A DNA stretch of 64,000 bases from assembly GCA_041319085.1 (NCBI GenBank), contig CP101033.1, forward strand, positions 1,514,501-1,578,500, read 5' to 3'. The notes beneath the pieces are model-generated. The model did not search any database, had not been told where the DNA came from, and worked only from the letters and a program-made list of their open reading frames with translations. Position numbers and translations under genes: made by a program. This stretch comes from Aeromonas veronii (lineage in GTDB: Bacteria; Pseudomonadota; Gammaproteobacteria; Enterobacterales; Aeromonadaceae). The first letter of the stretch is position 1; each line of letters begins with the position of its first letter. Positions 43,191 to 53,139 of the stretch are shown one piece after another.

Positions 43191-44147
43191 ATGAAACTGC
43201 AGCAATTGCGCTATATCGTCGAGGTAGCCAACCACAGGCTGAATCTGTCGGTCACCGCCGAGAGCCTCTTCACCTCCCAACCCGGGATCAGTAAACAGGT
43301 GCGAATGCTGGAGGATGAGCTGGGGATCCAGATCTTCGAGCGCAGCGGCAAACACCTGACCCAGATCACCCCCATCGGTCGGGAGGTGATCAAGGTAGCC
43401 GCCGAGGTGCTGGACAAGGTCGCCACCATCAAGTTGATGGCCAAGCAGCATGTGCATCCGGAGCAGGGAACCCTCACCATTGCCGCCACTCATCTGCAGG
43501 CTCGTTATATTTTGCCCGCCATCCTCAAGGGCTTCATGGCCCGTTTCCCCAACGTGGAGGTGACTGTGGTGCAGGGGAGTACGGCGCAGTGCCGTGCGGC
43601 CGTGCATGATGGTACTGCCGATCTGTTGCTGATCGATGAGCCGGAGGAGGGGAGCGATCTGCTGATGCTCCCCTGTTTTCAATGGCAACGGGGTTTGGTG
43701 CTGCCAAAGGATCATCCCTTGGCCAACGCGACAGTATTGACCCCGGCCGAGCTGGTCGAGTTTGCGTTGGTGACCGATGGCAGGGCGCTCTCTGCAGCTC
43801 ATGGCATCGATGGCGCCCATGCCGAGAGCCGGATCGCCTGCTGTGCGAGCGACAGCGATGTGCTCAAGACCTATGTCAGACAAGGGATGGGTGTCGGGGT
43901 GATGGCAACCTTTGCGTGGGAGCAACAGCGCGATGGCGATCTGGTGCTCAAGGCGGTGCCCTGGCTACCTGGAGGAGTGGCCGCTATCGGTCTGCGCAGA
44001 GGGGCATTTTTATGCGGCTATCTGTACGATCTGATTGCACGTCTCGCGCCGCAATTGACCCGGGAGCAGGTCAACCAATGCTGCGCTACTCGCACTGGCG
44101 AAGAGCTTGAAGCACTGCTGGTCAATCTGACCGTACCACAGCGATAG
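43191..44147 (+). CDS. CysB/Cbl-family LysR regulator
   Basis: A 318-aa regulator whose first 80 residues (MKLQQLRYIVEVANHRLNLS, TSQPGISKQVRMLEDELGIQ) are close to CysB. The effector domain diverges: the TYTFGFTGR-type sulfate/thiosulfate loop of CysB reads TDGRALSAAHGIDG here, while CCASDSDVLKTYVRQGMGVGV is retained. So it is either a divergent CysB or a paralogue of the CysB/Cbl group controlling sulfur genes elsewhere. The ATG at 43191 matches the CysB N-terminus. Confidence 0.8.
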   Translation: MKLQQLRYIVEVANHRLNLSVTAESLFTSQPGISKQVRMLEDELGIQIFERSGKHLTQITPIGREVIKVAAEVLDKVATIKLMAKQHVHPEQGTLTIAATHLQARYILPAILKGFMARFPNVEVTVVQGSTAQCRAAVHDGTADLLLIDEPEEGSDLLMLPCFQWQRGLVLPKDHPLANATVLTPAELVEFALVTDGRALSAAHGIDGAHAESRIACCASDSDVLKTYVRQGMGVGVMATFAWEQQRDGDLVLKAVPWLPGGVAAIGLRRGAFLCGYLYDLIARLAPQLTREQVNQCCATRTGEELEALLVNLTVPQR

Positions 44148-44174
44148 CCTGGGTTGATGTGCGGCCGTTACAAG

Positions 44175-44203
44175 AAAAACGCCTCCGAATTGGAGGCGTT
44201 TGA
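44175..44203. terminator. Terminator between the CysB-like gene and ribA
   Basis: AAACGCCTCC/GGAGGCGTTT stem with a 5-nt loop; A-rich on the left and T-ending on the right, serving both converging genes. Confidence 0.75.
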
Positions 44204-44228
44204 CTATCTGGTATTCGTCAATGCAGGC

Positions 44229-44822
44229 TCACTTCTTCAGCATGTGATCCAGCTTGTTGGCCTTGGTTGATAGATAGAACTCGTTGTGGGGATTGCGCCC
44301 TTCCTGCAGGGGCACCCGCTCCGCCACCGGAATGCCAAAGGATTCCATCGCCTTCATCTTGCGCGGGTTGTTGGTCATCAGTTTGAGGGACTTGACCTCA
44401 AGCTGCTTGAGCATGTCGGCGCAGATGGTGTAATCGCGCATGTCAGCGGCGAAACCAAGGGCCACGTTGGCCTCAACGGTATCGGCCCCCTGATCCTGCA
44501 GGTGATAGGCACGGATCTTGTTGAGCAAACCGATGCCACGGCCCTCTTGACGCACATACAACAACACGCCACGACCGGCTTTGGCGATATTCTCCATGGC
44601 CGCCTGCAACTGGAAACCACAGTCACAACGCAGGCTGAACAGGGCATCGCCGGTCAGGCACTCTGAGTGGATCCGGCCCAGCACGGGCTCTTCACCGGTA
44701 ATGTTGCCCATCACCAGTGCGGCGTGATCCTTGCCTGTGCCGGTTTCCTGAAAACCTACCAGCGTGAAGGTGCCCCAGGGGGTTGGCAATTTGGATTTGG
44801 CCACGAGGGTAACGCTGCTCAT
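44229..44822 (-). CDS. ribA: GTP cyclohydrolase II
   Basis: First step of riboflavin synthesis (197 aa, E. coli RibA length). Zinc-binding [15 protein letters not shown] (three Cys), the catalytic/GTP stretch [14 protein letters not shown], and [18 protein letters not shown] are intact. There is no fused RibB domain, so this is the stand-alone form. The start at 44822 has AAGGAGC upstream. Monocistronic. Confidence 0.96.
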   Translation of the reverse strand: MSSVTLVAKSKLPTPWGTFTLVGFQETGTGKDHAALVMGNITGEEPVLGRIHSECLTGDALFSLRCDCGFQLQAAMENIAKAGRGVLLYVRQEGRGIGLLNKIRAYHLQDQGADTVEANVALGFAADMRDYTICADMLKQLEVKSLKLMTNNPRKMKAMESFGIPVAERVPLQEGRNPHNEFYLSTKANKLDHMLKK

Positions 44823-45070
44823 TGGTTGCTCCTTACTACTAACGGCTCAAAAAAGGGGGCCAGTTTAGCGCGCCTTGTCAGGTACGACCATAAGAACAAG
44901 TCCCTGCATTGCTTAATGAAATGTCCAAATGAGATACAAGCACCACTGCCCGCCGGGGTTTTGGCCCTTTGTGCGGATTGATGACTGCCAGGCTCACCAC
45001 ATTCGGGTATAATCGGCGCCCATTAATCCACCCCTTCGGGATGGGAGCAACACAGTGCAGGAGAGAAGTT

Positions 45071-45763
45071 ATGCCTCAGATGGCCCCCGTAATGACAATT
45101 GATGGCCCCAGTGGTGCAGGTAAAGGCACCTTGTGTCAGCTGCTTGCTGAGAAGCTGGGTTGGCACTTGCTGGACTCGGGCGCCATCTATCGGGTGTTGT
45201 CCCTGGCCGCCCTGCATCACGATGTAGAGTTGGACAGTGAAGCCTCACTGGTGCCGCTGGCCGCCAATCTGGATGTGCAATTCCAGGTTGAAGGGGAGTT
45301 GGTCAAGGTGATCCTGGAAGGGGAAGATGTCTCGCGCACCATCCGCACCGAAGAGGTGGGCAATGCCGCCAGTAAAATCGCTGCCTTCCCCCGCGTGCGC
45401 GAAGCCTTGCTGCGTCGTCAGCGGGCATTTCGTCAGGCCCCGGGTCTGATTGCAGACGGTCGTGACATGGGCACAGTGGTATTCCCTGAGGCCGAGGTGA
45501 AGATTTTCCTCGACGCCAGCGCCGAAGAACGGGCTCAGCGTCGCTATAAGCAGTTGCAAGATAAGGGCTTTGATGTTAGTTTTGAGCGTCTTTTAACCGA
45601 GATCCGGGAACGTGACGATCGCGATAGAAATCGCGCTACCGCGCCCCTGAAACCGGCTGAAGATGCTCTGGTGGTAGACTCTACCGCCATGACCATAGAT
45701 GAAGTGCTGGCGACAGTGCTCGCCTATGCAGAGCAACAACTTGGTGATGTCAGCGCAAGCTGA
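45071..45763 (+). CDS. cmk: Cytidylate kinase
   Basis: Phosphorylates CMP and dCMP (230 aa). The P-loop is [10 protein letters not shown] (residues 12-21); also [43 protein letters not shown] and [19 protein letters not shown]. The ATG at 45071 has GGAGAGAAG upstream; codons before it to 44969 are not homologous. It precedes rpsA by 94 bp, the conserved cmk-rpsA order, and transcripts probably read through. Confidence 0.96.
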   Translation: MPQMAPVMTIDGPSGAGKGTLCQLLAEKLGWHLLDSGAIYRVLSLAALHHDVELDSEASLVPLAANLDVQFQVEGELVKVILEGEDVSRTIRTEEVGNAASKIAAFPRVREALLRRQRAFRQAPGLIADGRDMGTVVFPEAEVKIFLDASAEERAQRRYKQLQDKGFDVSFERLLTEIRERDDRDRNRATAPLKPAEDALVVDSTAMTIDEVLATVLAYAEQQLGDVSAS

Positions 45764-45857
45764 CATCCGGTCGTCTGCACCAAGGATGGCGCAGATTATT
45801 TAAAACAGCCCCGCTTGTGCCGGATTGCAAGTGGATGTTTCATTTGTGACATAAACA

Positions 45858-47528
45858 ATGATCGAATCTTTTGCTCAACTCTTTGAAGAGTCCCTGAACG
45901 CCGTTGAAACCCGCCAGGGTTCCATCGTCAAGGGTACTGTCGTTGCTATCGAGAACGGTTTCGTACTGGTTGACGCCGGTCTGAAATCTGAGTCCGCTAT
46001 CCCGGCTGAAGAATTCAAGAACGCCATGGGCGAGCTGGAAATCAACGTAGGCGACTCCGTTGACGTGGCTCTGGACTCTATCGAAGATGGTTTCGGCGAA
46101 ACCAAGCTGTCCCGCGAAAAAGCCAAGCGCCACGAAGCCTGGCTGCAGCTTGAGAAGGCATACGAAGAGCAAGCTACCGTTATCGGTATCATCAACGGCA
46201 AGGTCAAGGGTGGTTTCACCGTTGAACTGAACGGCATCCGTGCCTTCCTGCCGGGTTCTCTGGTTGACGTGCGTCCGATCCGTGACACCGCTCACCTGGA
46301 AAACAAAGAACTCGAGTTCAAAGTCATCAAGCTGGACCAGAAGCGCAACAACGTTGTTGTTTCCCGTCGTGCCGTGATCGAGACCGAGAACACCTCCGAG
46401 CGCGAAAGCCTGCTGGCTAACCTGCAAGAAGGTCAAGAAGTTAAGGGTATCGTCAAGAACCTGACCGACTACGGTGCATTCGTAGATCTGGGCGGTGTTG
46501 ACGGCCTGCTGCACATCACCGACATGGCGTGGAAGCGCGTTAAGCATCCTTCCGAAATCGTCAACGTTGGCGACGAGATTGCTGTCAAGGTTCTGAAGTT
46601 CGACCGCGAGCGTACCCGTGTATCCCTGGGTCTGAAGCAGCTGGGCGAAGATCCCTGGGTTGCTATCGCCAAGCGTTACCCGGAGACCACCCGTCTGTCT
46701 GGCCGCGTGACCAACCTGACCGACTATGGCTGCTTCGTTGAAATCGAAGAAGGCGTTGAAGGCCTGGTACACGTATCCGAGATGGATTGGACCAACAAGA
46801 ACATCCACCCGTCCAAAGTTGTTAACGTTGGCGACGTGGTTGACGTGATGGTTCTGGACATCGACGAAGAGCGTCGTCGTATCTCCCTGGGTCTGAAGCA
46901 GTGCAAATCCAACCCGTGGCAGCTGTTTGCCGAAACTCACGCCAAAGGCGACCGTGTTTCCGGCAAGATCAAGTCCATCACTGACTTCGGTATCTTCATC
47001 GGTCTGGATGGCGGCATCGACGGCCTGGTTCACCTGTCTGACATCTCCTGGAACAACCAGGGCGAAGAAGCCGTGCGTGAATTCAAGAAAGGCGACGAGA
47101 TCGAAGCCGTTGTTCTGCAAGTGGATCCGGAGCGTGAGCGCATCTCCCTGGGTGTCAAGCAGATCGAAGAAGACCCGTTCAACAAGTACCTGGCTGACAA
47201 CAAGAAAGGTGCTATCGTGAAGGGTAAGGTTACCGAGGTTGATGCCAAAGGTGCCGTTATCGAACTGGCTGACGGCGTAGAAGGCTACCTGCGTGCCTCC
47301 GATGCTGCTCGTGACCGTGTAGAAGACGCCACTCTGGTGCTGTCTGTTGGTGACGAAGTAGAAGCTAAATTCATGGGCGTTGATCGTAAGAACCGCACCG
47401 TAAGCCTGTCTGTCCGTGCTAAGGACGAGGCTGATGAGCGTGTTGCTATCGATAGCCTGAACCAACAAGAAGAAGTTGTGTTCAGCAATGCTATGATGGA
47501 AGCGTTCAAAGCCGCCAAGGGTGAGTAA
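45858..47528 (+). CDS. rpsA: 30S ribosomal protein S1
   Basis: A 556-aa mRNA-binding ribosomal protein with six S1 domains. The domains begin near residues 19, 104, 190, 275, 362 and 449, each with the [27 protein letters not shown] strand pattern; for example, [13 protein letters not shown] and [16 protein letters not shown]. Codon use is strongly biased to optimal codons, as expected for a very highly expressed gene. Length matches E. coli S1 (557). A terminator separates it from ihfB. Confidence 0.98.
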   Translation: MIESFAQLFEESLNAVETRQGSIVKGTVVAIENGFVLVDAGLKSESAIPAEEFKNAMGELEINVGDSVDVALDSIEDGFGETKLSREKAKRHEAWLQLEKAYEEQATVIGIINGKVKGGFTVELNGIRAFLPGSLVDVRPIRDTAHLENKELEFKVIKLDQKRNNVVVSRRAVIETENTSERESLLANLQEGQEVKGIVKNLTDYGAFVDLGGVDGLLHITDMAWKRVKHPSEIVNVGDEIAVKVLKFDRERTRVSLGLKQLGEDPWVAIAKRYPETTRLSGRVTNLTDYGCFVEIEEGVEGLVHVSEMDWTNKNIHPSKVVNVGDVVDVMVLDIDEERRRISLGLKQCKSNPWQLFAETHAKGDRVSGKIKSITDFGIFIGLDGGIDGLVHLSDISWNNQGEEAVREFKKGDEIEAVVLQVDPERERISLGVKQIEEDPFNKYLADNKKGAIVKGKVTEVDAKGAVIELADGVEGYLRASDAARDRVEDATLVLSVGDEVEAKFMGVDRKNRTVSLSVRAKDEADERVAIDSLNQQEEVVFSNAMMEAFKAAKGE

Positions 47529-47541
47529 TCCTTGATGCAAG

Positions 47542-47570
47542 AAAAGGGCGGCATTGCGCCGCCCTTTTTT
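47542..47570 (+). terminator. Terminator after rpsA
   Basis: AAAAGGGCGGC/GCCGCCCTTTT stem with a 5-nt loop and T6. Confidence 0.88.
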
Positions 47571-47621
47571 ATCCTGGCAAAAATGACTATTGCATGTGAT
47601 CGGGGAAGGAGATTTAACGTT

Positions 47622-47906
47622 ATGACCAAATCAGATCTCATCGAACAACTGGCATCCAGCCGCATGCATATGCCGGCCAAGGATGTCGAAGCCGCCATCA
47701 AGGAGATCCTTGAGCAGATGGCATCGACCTTGCAAAACGGCGACCGGATTGAAATCCGCGGATTTGGCAGTTTTTCACTGCACTATCGTGCGCCCAGAGT
47801 GGGCCGCAACCCCAAGACTGGGGACAAGGTTGAACTGACCGGGAAATATGTCCCTCACTTCAAACCTGGTAAAGAGTTGCGCGAGCGCGTCAACATCGCT
47901 GAATAA
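47622..47906 (+). CDS. ihfB: Integration host factor subunit beta
   Basis: A 94-aa DNA-bending protein, partner of IhfA. It begins [11 protein letters not shown]; the DNA-binding arm includes [22 protein letters not shown], with the minor-groove Pro expected in the NPKTG turn, and [10 protein letters not shown] is the conserved core. The ATG at 47622 follows an AAGGAG ribosome site with a 9-base spacer. The order rpsA-ihfB-lapA is conserved. Confidence 0.96.
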   Translation: MTKSDLIEQLASSRMHMPAKDVEAAIKEILEQMASTLQNGDRIEIRGFGSFSLHYRAPRVGRNPKTGDKVELTGKYVPHFKPGKELRERVNIAE

Positions 47907-47916
47907 TGCAGAAATG

Positions 47917-47942
47917 GGCATACCTCGGGTATGCCTTTTTTG
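47917..47942 (+). terminator. Terminator after ihfB
   Basis: GGCATACC/GGTATGCC stem with a TCG loop followed by T6. Confidence 0.87.
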
Positions 47943-48064
47943 TTTGTGGCACTGATTCCTGTGCCAATCGTCTTGTTTCTTAAACTCTTTTCCCATTCAC
48001 TCTAGAGTCTGCCTGTGATTTTAAGGATAATCAGCCTCTCATTAGATACTGACAGGGAGCTCAT

Positions 48065-48349
48065 ATGAAGCGTATTTTGGCCCTCATTCCGCTGGTGCTG
48101 GTGTTTGTTCTGACCTTGGCGCTGGGCTCACAAAATGGCCAGCTGGTTCAGTTCAATTACCTGATCGCTCAGGGTGAGTTCTCACTCGCGATGTTGTTGG
48201 GTTTCTTCTTCGCTGGTGGTTTTTTGCTGGGCTGGCTGGTCTTCGGCCTGCTGTTCCTGCGCCTGAAAATGCAAAACCGCACCCTCAACCGCACCATGCG
48301 TCGTCAATCTCGCGAGTTGGAGCTGGCCCGGTCACCGGGTAAGGAATAA
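48065..48349 (+). CDS. lapA: LPS assembly protein LapA
   Basis: A 94-aa inner-membrane protein with two hydrophobic helices (residues about 4-22 and 40-64) and a basic C-terminal helix, ending SRELELARSPGKE. It matches LapA/YciS in size and in its pairing with lapB nine bases downstream. LapA and LapB tune LPS synthesis with FtsH by controlling LpxC turnover. AGGGAG precedes the ATG. Confidence 0.93.
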   Translation: MKRILALIPLVLVFVLTLALGSQNGQLVQFNYLIAQGEFSLAMLLGFFFAGGFLLGWLVFGLLFLRLKMQNRTLNRTMRRQSRELELARSPGKE

Positions 48350-48358
48350 TGTTCCTCA

Positions 48359-49525
48359 ATGCTTGAACTGCTTTTCCTGCTGTTGCCCATCGCAGCCGGT
48401 TACGGCTGGTACATGGGTCGCAGGAGTGTTCGCCAGGACACCCAGAAACAGAGTAACCAGTTTTCCCGCCAGTATGTGGCGGGCCTCAACTATTTGCTGT
48501 CCGATGAATCCGACAAGGCGGTGGATCTCTTTATCCAGCTGCTTGAGGTGGACAGTGAAACCATCGAAACACACCTCTCCCTCGGCAACCTGTTTCGCCA
48601 GCGGGGGGAGGTCGATCGTGCCATCAAGATCCACCAGAACCTGGTGAGCCGCCAACTGACCCTGGAGCAGCGTCAGCTTGCTTTGCAGGAGCTGGCGCGC
48701 GACTTTCTGGCTGCCGGTCTGCTCGATCGGGCCGAAGCACTCTGGAATGAGCTGTGTGACGACAGCGATTTTGAGGAGACGGCGCTGGCACAGCTGTTGA
48801 TCATCCATCAGCAGCTGCGGGATTGGGACAAGGCCATCGATGTGGCGGTTCGTCTGCAAAAATTCCAGGGCAAGAAGCTGGCCGGCCCCATTTCCCACTT
48901 CTATTGTGAACAAGCCGAGATCGCGCTGCGGGACGGCAATAAAGGGGAAGGGCTCGCCAAGCTCAAACGGGCGCTCAGTATCAATCCGGCCTGTGCCCGG
49001 GCCAGTTTGCGTCTTGCTGAGCTCGCCATGGCAGCGGGGGAGTATGAGCAGGCCAGCAAGGAGTTGCTGCGGGTGTTCGAGCAGGATATCGACTTTGCGT
49101 CTGAGGCAATGCCCAAATTGCTCGAGTGCTATCAGCAGCTGGGCCGCACGCCAGCGTTGATCCCGCTGCTTGAAAAGGCGGTGGAAGATCACGCCGGCGT
49201 CAGCGTGACCCTTGCCCTTGCCAAGCTGGTTGAAGAGCGTGATGGCCTGAGCCAGGCTCGTTCACTGGTGCTGCGTCAGCTGCGTCGTCATCCGTCGATG
49301 AAAGGTTTTTACCAGTTGGTGGGTTTTCAGCTGGCCAGTGCGGAGGAGGGGCCTGCCAAGGAGAGCCTCGAACTGTTGCAGCAGCTGGTCGGCGAGCAGA
49401 TCAAAATCAAGTCAACCCACAAGTGTCGGCAGTGCGGCTTTGCCACTCACTCGTTGTTCTGGCAGTGCCCGTCTTGTCGCCAGTGGGGTTCCATCAAGCC
49501 GATCCGTGGTCTGGACGGTGAATAA
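48359..49525 (+). CDS. lapB: LPS assembly protein LapB (YciM)
   Basis: A 388-aa protein with an N-terminal membrane anchor (MLELLFLLLPIAAGYGWYMG), a cytoplasmic array of TPR helices (about residues 35-350), and a C-terminal rubredoxin-like metal site CRQCG...CPSCRQWG (about residues 357-377). It regulates LpxC proteolysis and coordinates LPS assembly. All four metal-ligand Cys are present. It lies 9 bp after lapA and 18 bp before pyrF. Confidence 0.95.
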   Translation: MLELLFLLLPIAAGYGWYMGRRSVRQDTQKQSNQFSRQYVAGLNYLLSDESDKAVDLFIQLLEVDSETIETHLSLGNLFRQRGEVDRAIKIHQNLVSRQLTLEQRQLALQELARDFLAAGLLDRAEALWNELCDDSDFEETALAQLLIIHQQLRDWDKAIDVAVRLQKFQGKKLAGPISHFYCEQAEIALRDGNKGEGLAKLKRALSINPACARASLRLAELAMAAGEYEQASKELLRVFEQDIDFASEAMPKLLECYQQLGRTPALIPLLEKAVEDHAGVSVTLALAKLVEERDGLSQARSLVLRQLRRHPSMKGFYQLVGFQLASAEEGPAKESLELLQQLVGEQIKIKSTHKCRQCGFATHSLFWQCPSCRQWGSIKPIRGLDGE

Positions 49526-49543
49526 CAAGCAATAGGATGTGAG

Positions 49544-50245
49544 ATGCAAGATCCCAAAGTACTGGTAGCGCTGGATTATCAGCACGAGGCAGCTGCCTTA
49601 GCGTTTGTTGAACGTATCTCTCCGGCCCAGTGCCGTCTCAAGGTGGGCAAGGAGATGTTTACCCTGTTTGGCCCGCAGTTTGTACGCCAGCTGGTGGCCA
49701 AGGGATTCGATGTCTTTCTGGATCTGAAATTTCACGATATTCCCAATACCGTTGCCAAAGCGGTGGCAGCCAGTGCCGAACTCGGTGTCTGGATGGTCAA
49801 CGTGCATGCCAGTGGTGGTGAGCGGATGATGCGCGCTGCCAAAGAGGCGCTACTGCCTTATGGCGACAAGGCGCCGCTGCTGATTGGGGTCACCGTGCTG
49901 ACCAGCATGGAGCAGTCCGACATGATCCCCCTCGGTCTGGATGTGAGCCCCGCCGAGCAGGTGATCCGGCTGGCTACCTTGACCAAGGCATCCGGTCTGG
50001 ATGGGGTGGTCTGCTCTGCCAACGAGGCCCATGAGCTGAAAGCCTTGCTGGGCGCCGAGTTCAAGCTGGTGACCCCGGGCATTCGCCCGACCGGTGCAGC
50101 GGCCGGGGATCAACGCCGGGTGATGACACCCAAAGCGGCGGTCGAAGCGGGCGCCGATTATCTGGTTATCGGTCGCCCCATTACCCAGGCTGCCGATCCG
50201 GCCGCCATGCTGGCCAGCATCAATGCCGAGCTGGCTGGTGCGTAA
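49544..50245 (+). CDS. pyrF: Orotidine 5'-phosphate decarboxylase
   Basis: Last step of UMP synthesis (233 aa). The TIM-barrel active site includes VALDY near the N-terminus, LKVGKEMF, the catalytic [11 protein letters not shown] (Asp-Lys-Asp array, near residues 59-69), [17 protein letters not shown] and VIGRPIT. Same order lapB-pyrF as E. coli. The start follows a weak GGATGTGAG site. Confidence 0.97.
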   Translation: MQDPKVLVALDYQHEAAALAFVERISPAQCRLKVGKEMFTLFGPQFVRQLVAKGFDVFLDLKFHDIPNTVAKAVAASAELGVWMVNVHASGGERMMRAAKEALLPYGDKAPLLIGVTVLTSMEQSDMIPLGLDVSPAEQVIRLATLTKASGLDGVVCSANEAHELKALLGAEFKLVTPGIRPTGAAAGDQRRVMTPKAAVEAGADYLVIGRPITQAADPAAMLASINAELAGA

Positions 50246-50254
50246 CAGGCGCAC

Positions 50255-50824
50255 TCAATGAGACGTTAGTGATACAGGGTGCAGGCCGAGCAACAGGCCT
50301 GCACCAGCCCCGATAAGATGAGAACCTATGTGTACCCTGGCATTGATCAGGGTGGCGATCGGGCTCTCTCCTGCGTTGTAGACGTCCATCACCAGCTTGA
50401 GCCCCATCCCTGCTAGCAGCAGCCAGCCCGATGTGCGGCGTCCATGGCGAATATCCTGCATCGCCCCCCAGACAAACAGGCCATGCAGCGAGCCGGATAG
50501 CCCCATGTACCACTGGGTCTGCGGGCACCACCACCAGATCCCCAAGCCCACGGCCAACCAGAGCAGCAACATCAGCAGCGGCAGGCGAGCCTGACCCAGA
50601 TAGTCGCGAAACAGGCTATAGAGGATGGCGAGGCCGCCCAGATTGAGCAGCAGGTGCCACAGATTGGTATGGGCCAGATTGCCTGTTATGATCCGCCACC
50701 CTTCGCCCCCGGCGATCAAGGGCCGATCGAAGGAGAGCTGAAGATTGGGAATGGTAAAGAAGAGGAGCAAGCTGGTGAGAGAGAGCGTGATAACCCAGAG
50801 CAATCCAGATTTGTCTGACAACAT
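50255..50824 (-). CDS. rrtA: Rhombosortase (GlyGly-CTERM processing protease)
   Basis: A 189-aa rhomboid-family intramembrane serine protease. NLAHTNLWHLLLNLGGLAIL carries the conserved HxxxN region, GLSGSLHGLFVWG contains the catalytic Ser, and HIGSHLIGAGAGLLLG the catalytic His. The compact form with GLSGxLHG is the rhombosortase signature. Such enzymes cleave GlyGly-CTERM tails from exported proteins; the substrates are elsewhere. Its ATG at 50824 overlaps, on the opposite strand, the start of the DTW gene. It converges on pyrF with 9 bp between them. Confidence 0.88.
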   Translation of the reverse strand: MLSDKSGLLWVITLSLTSLLLFFTIPNLQLSFDRPLIAGGEGWRIITGNLAHTNLWHLLLNLGGLAILYSLFRDYLGQARLPLLMLLLWLAVGLGIWWWCPQTQWYMGLSGSLHGLFVWGAMQDIRHGRRTSGWLLLAGMGLKLVMDVYNAGESPIATLINARVHIGSHLIGAGAGLLLGLHPVSLTSH

Positions 50825-51446
50825 GAAACAGTCCAACGACAAGAACAGTCGATACTGTACACGTTGCACCCGAGCCCTCAAAGCCTGCCTGTGCGATTAT
50901 ATTGTGCCGGTTGACAACCACACGCCCCTCACCATCTTGCAGCACCCCAACGAGGTGGCACATCCCAAGGGCACCGCGGCGCTGCTGGCGGCCTCTTTGC
51001 AGCAGTGCGAGATCCATGTGGGGGAGGACTTTTCCCGCGATGAGTGGCTCAATAGGTTGCTCGCAGATCCTTCCCGTCGCTGCTATCTACTCTGGCCGGA
51101 TGAGGATGCCATTGCGCTGACCGATCTGCGCCAGCAGCGGGAGAGTGAATCCTCTGGCGAAACGTCCGTCGCCTTTATCTTGCTCGATGGCACCTGGCGC
51201 AAAGCCTACCGCATGTTGCAGAGCAACCCGGCACTGGCCCGCTTACCTCGCATCGGCATTGGTGCCATTGCCGGTCAATATGCCATTCGCAAGAAACCCT
51301 TTCCCGATGCCCTCTCTACCATAGAGGCGGGCTATCACCTCTTGTCCCGGTGGGAGGGGAGGCCGGAGCGCTATGCGCCCTTGCTGACCCTGTTCAACCG
51401 GTTGAATACCCAGTGGCAGGACTTTGCCGAAGGCCGCCGCGCGTGA
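50823..51446 (+). CDS. DTW-domain protein, probable tRNA-uridine aminocarboxypropyltransferase (TapT-like)
   Basis: A 207-aa DTW/YfiP-like protein. Four Cys near the N-terminus ([17 protein letters not shown]) form the typical metal site. [19 protein letters not shown] and the [10 protein letters not shown] motif (D-x-T-W) identify the family, which uses S-adenosylmethionine to make acp3U in tRNA. The best start, 50823, is inside the ATG of the divergent rhombosortase gene, leaving no room for separate leaders. No clear ribosome site is visible. Confidence 0.85.
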   Translation: MKQSNDKNSRYCTRCTRALKACLCDYIVPVDNHTPLTILQHPNEVAHPKGTAALLAASLQQCEIHVGEDFSRDEWLNRLLADPSRRCYLLWPDEDAIALTDLRQQRESESSGETSVAFILLDGTWRKAYRMLQSNPALARLPRIGIGAIAGQYAIRKKPFPDALSTIEAGYHLLSRWEGRPERYAPLLTLFNRLNTQWQDFAEGRRA

Positions 51447-51466
51447 CATTTCAAGGAGTTATCAAG

Positions 51467-52174
51467 ATGAAAAAAGCAGTCGTGGTTTTCAGTGGCGGTC
51501 AGGACAGTACTACCTGTCTGGTGCAGGCATTGGCTCAGTATGATGAAGTGCACGCCATCACCTTCGACTATGGGCAACGCCATCGGCAAGAGATCGACAC
51601 CGCGCGCCGTCTGGGCCGTGCGCTGGGGATCGCCGCCCACAAGGTGATGGATGTGACGCTGCTCAATGAGCTGGCGGTCTCTGCCCTGACCCGTGAAGAC
51701 ATTCCGGTCAGCTGCGAGCTGCAGGATAACGGGTTGCCCAACACCTTCGTGCCGGGCCGCAATATCCTGTTCCTGACCCTGGCCTCCATCTATGCCTATC
51801 AGGTGGGCGCTGAAGCGGTGATCACCGGGGTGTGCGAGACCGACTTCTCCGGCTATCCCGATTGCCGTGACGAGTTCGTCAAGGCCCTCAATCAGGCGGT
51901 GTCGCTGGGGCTGGATCGCGGCATCCGTTTTGAAACTCCCTTGATGTGGCTCGACAAGGCCGAGACCTGGGCGCTGGCGGATCACTATGGTCACCTCGAC
52001 ACGGTGCGCCAGCAGACCCTGACCTGCTACAACGGCATTGCTGGCGACGGTTGCGGCACGTGTCCGGCGTGTGAACTGCGCAGTCGCGGCCTGAACAACT
52101 ATCTGGCCGACAAGGCGGGCATCCTGACCAGGCTGTTTGAGAAAACCGGGCTGGGTGAGAAAAGCGCAGAGTGA
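51467..52174 (+). CDS. queC: 7-cyano-7-deazaguanine synthase QueC
   Basis: Makes preQ0 for queuosine synthesis, using ATP and ammonia (235 aa). The PP-loop [10 protein letters not shown] is at residues 8-17. [20 protein letters not shown] is conserved, and the zinc site [10 protein letters not shown] with an upstream Cys lies near the C-terminus. AAGGAG lies 8 bases before the ATG at 51467. It forms a queuosine pair with queE, 61 bp downstream. Confidence 0.97.
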   Translation: MKKAVVVFSGGQDSTTCLVQALAQYDEVHAITFDYGQRHRQEIDTARRLGRALGIAAHKVMDVTLLNELAVSALTREDIPVSCELQDNGLPNTFVPGRNILFLTLASIYAYQVGAEAVITGVCETDFSGYPDCRDEFVKALNQAVSLGLDRGIRFETPLMWLDKAETWALADHYGHLDTVRQQTLTCYNGIAGDGCGTCPACELRSRGLNNYLADKAGILTRLFEKTGLGEKSAE

Positions 52175-52235
52175 GCCTGCGTCTTGCCGTGGCTTGGGGT
52201 ATAATCCGCGGCTTTTGCAACAAGCCGTGATCGAG

Positions 52236-52907
52236 ATGCACTACCCAATCAACGAGATTTTCCAGACCATCCAGGGGGAGGGCATCTTTACCGGCCTGCC
52301 CGCCATCTTTGTTCGCCTGCAGGGTTGCCCGGTGGGCTGCCCCTGGTGCGATACCCGTCATACCTGGGTTGTTGATCCGGCTCGTGAAGTGGGTAAAGAG
52401 GCGGTGCTGGATCGCGCCAATGAATCCGATTGCTGGAGCACACTCAGCACCACGCAGATTATCAAGAGCTTTAGCGATCTGGGTTATCAGGCGCGCCATG
52501 TGGTGATCACCGGTGGCGAGCCCTGCCTCTACGATCTGCACGAACTCTCGTCAGCCTTGCTGGCGGCGGGTTATCAGGTGCAGATTGAAACCAGTGGCAC
52601 CAGCGAGATCAAGACCCATGAGCAGACCTGGGTCACTGTTTCGCCCAAAATAGGCATGAAAGGGGGGCTGCCTGTGCTGGTCTCGGCGCTGGCGCGGGCC
52701 AACGAGATCAAGCATCCGGTGGCCACCGAGCACCATATTGAAGAGCTGGATGCGCTGCTCGCTACTGCGACCCTGCGCCCTGATGTGGTCATTGCCTTGC
52801 AGCCGATCAGCCAGAAGCCCAGGGCCACCCAATTGGCGATGGATACCTGTATCGCCCGTAACTGGCGACTCTCCATCCAGACTCATAAATATCTGGATAT
52901 CGATTAA
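52236..52907 (+). CDS. queE: 7-carboxy-7-deazaguanine synthase QueE
   Basis: Radical-SAM enzyme of queuosine synthesis (223 aa), acting before QueC. NEIFQTIQGEG at the N-terminus is followed by the iron-sulfur motif CPVGCPWCDTRHTW and VVITGGEPCLYDL. The spacing C-x3-C-x2-C matches enterobacterial QueE. A TATAAT-like element at 52199 precedes it. The adjacent small DUF3820 gene starts two bases after its stop. Confidence 0.96.
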   Translation: MHYPINEIFQTIQGEGIFTGLPAIFVRLQGCPVGCPWCDTRHTWVVDPAREVGKEAVLDRANESDCWSTLSTTQIIKSFSDLGYQARHVVITGGEPCLYDLHELSSALLAAGYQVQIETSGTSEIKTHEQTWVTVSPKIGMKGGLPVLVSALARANEIKHPVATEHHIEELDALLATATLRPDVVIALQPISQKPRATQLAMDTCIARNWRLSIQTHKYLDID

Positions 52908-52908
52908 T

Positions 52909-53139
52909 ATGGATTGGCTCTCCGACCAGCAGGTGCTGCTGACCCTGACCAACAAGATGCTTTACGGGAAATATCAGGGGCGGCGTATCATCGATATTCC
53001 CGAGCCCTATCTGGTGTGGATGGCGCGCAGCGTTTTTCCGGCGGGTAAATTGGGCCAGACCCTGGCGTTGGCTTACGAAATCAAACTCAATGGTCTCGAG
53101 TCCATGATTATTCCCATTATTAACAGGATGTCGGTATGA
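52909..53139 (+). CDS. DUF3820 family small protein
   Basis: A 76-aa protein. MLYGKYQGRRIIDIPEPYLVWM is the DUF3820 core (GKYKGRxIxDIPxxYLxW pattern), followed by a helical tail. Homologues were structurally annotated as quorum-sensing-regulated factors, but the function is unclear. Its stop overlaps the adenosyltransferase start (ATGA), so the two are co-translated. Confidence 0.85.
   Translation: MDWLSDQQVLLTLTNKMLYGKYQGRRIIDIPEPYLVWMARSVFPAGKLGQTLALAYEIKLNGLESMIIPIINRMSV

Noticed and set aside
45840-47540. Long minus-strand frame (566 codons) opposite rpsA
   Set aside because: Created by strong codon bias of rpsA; low-complexity composition and no recognisable domain.
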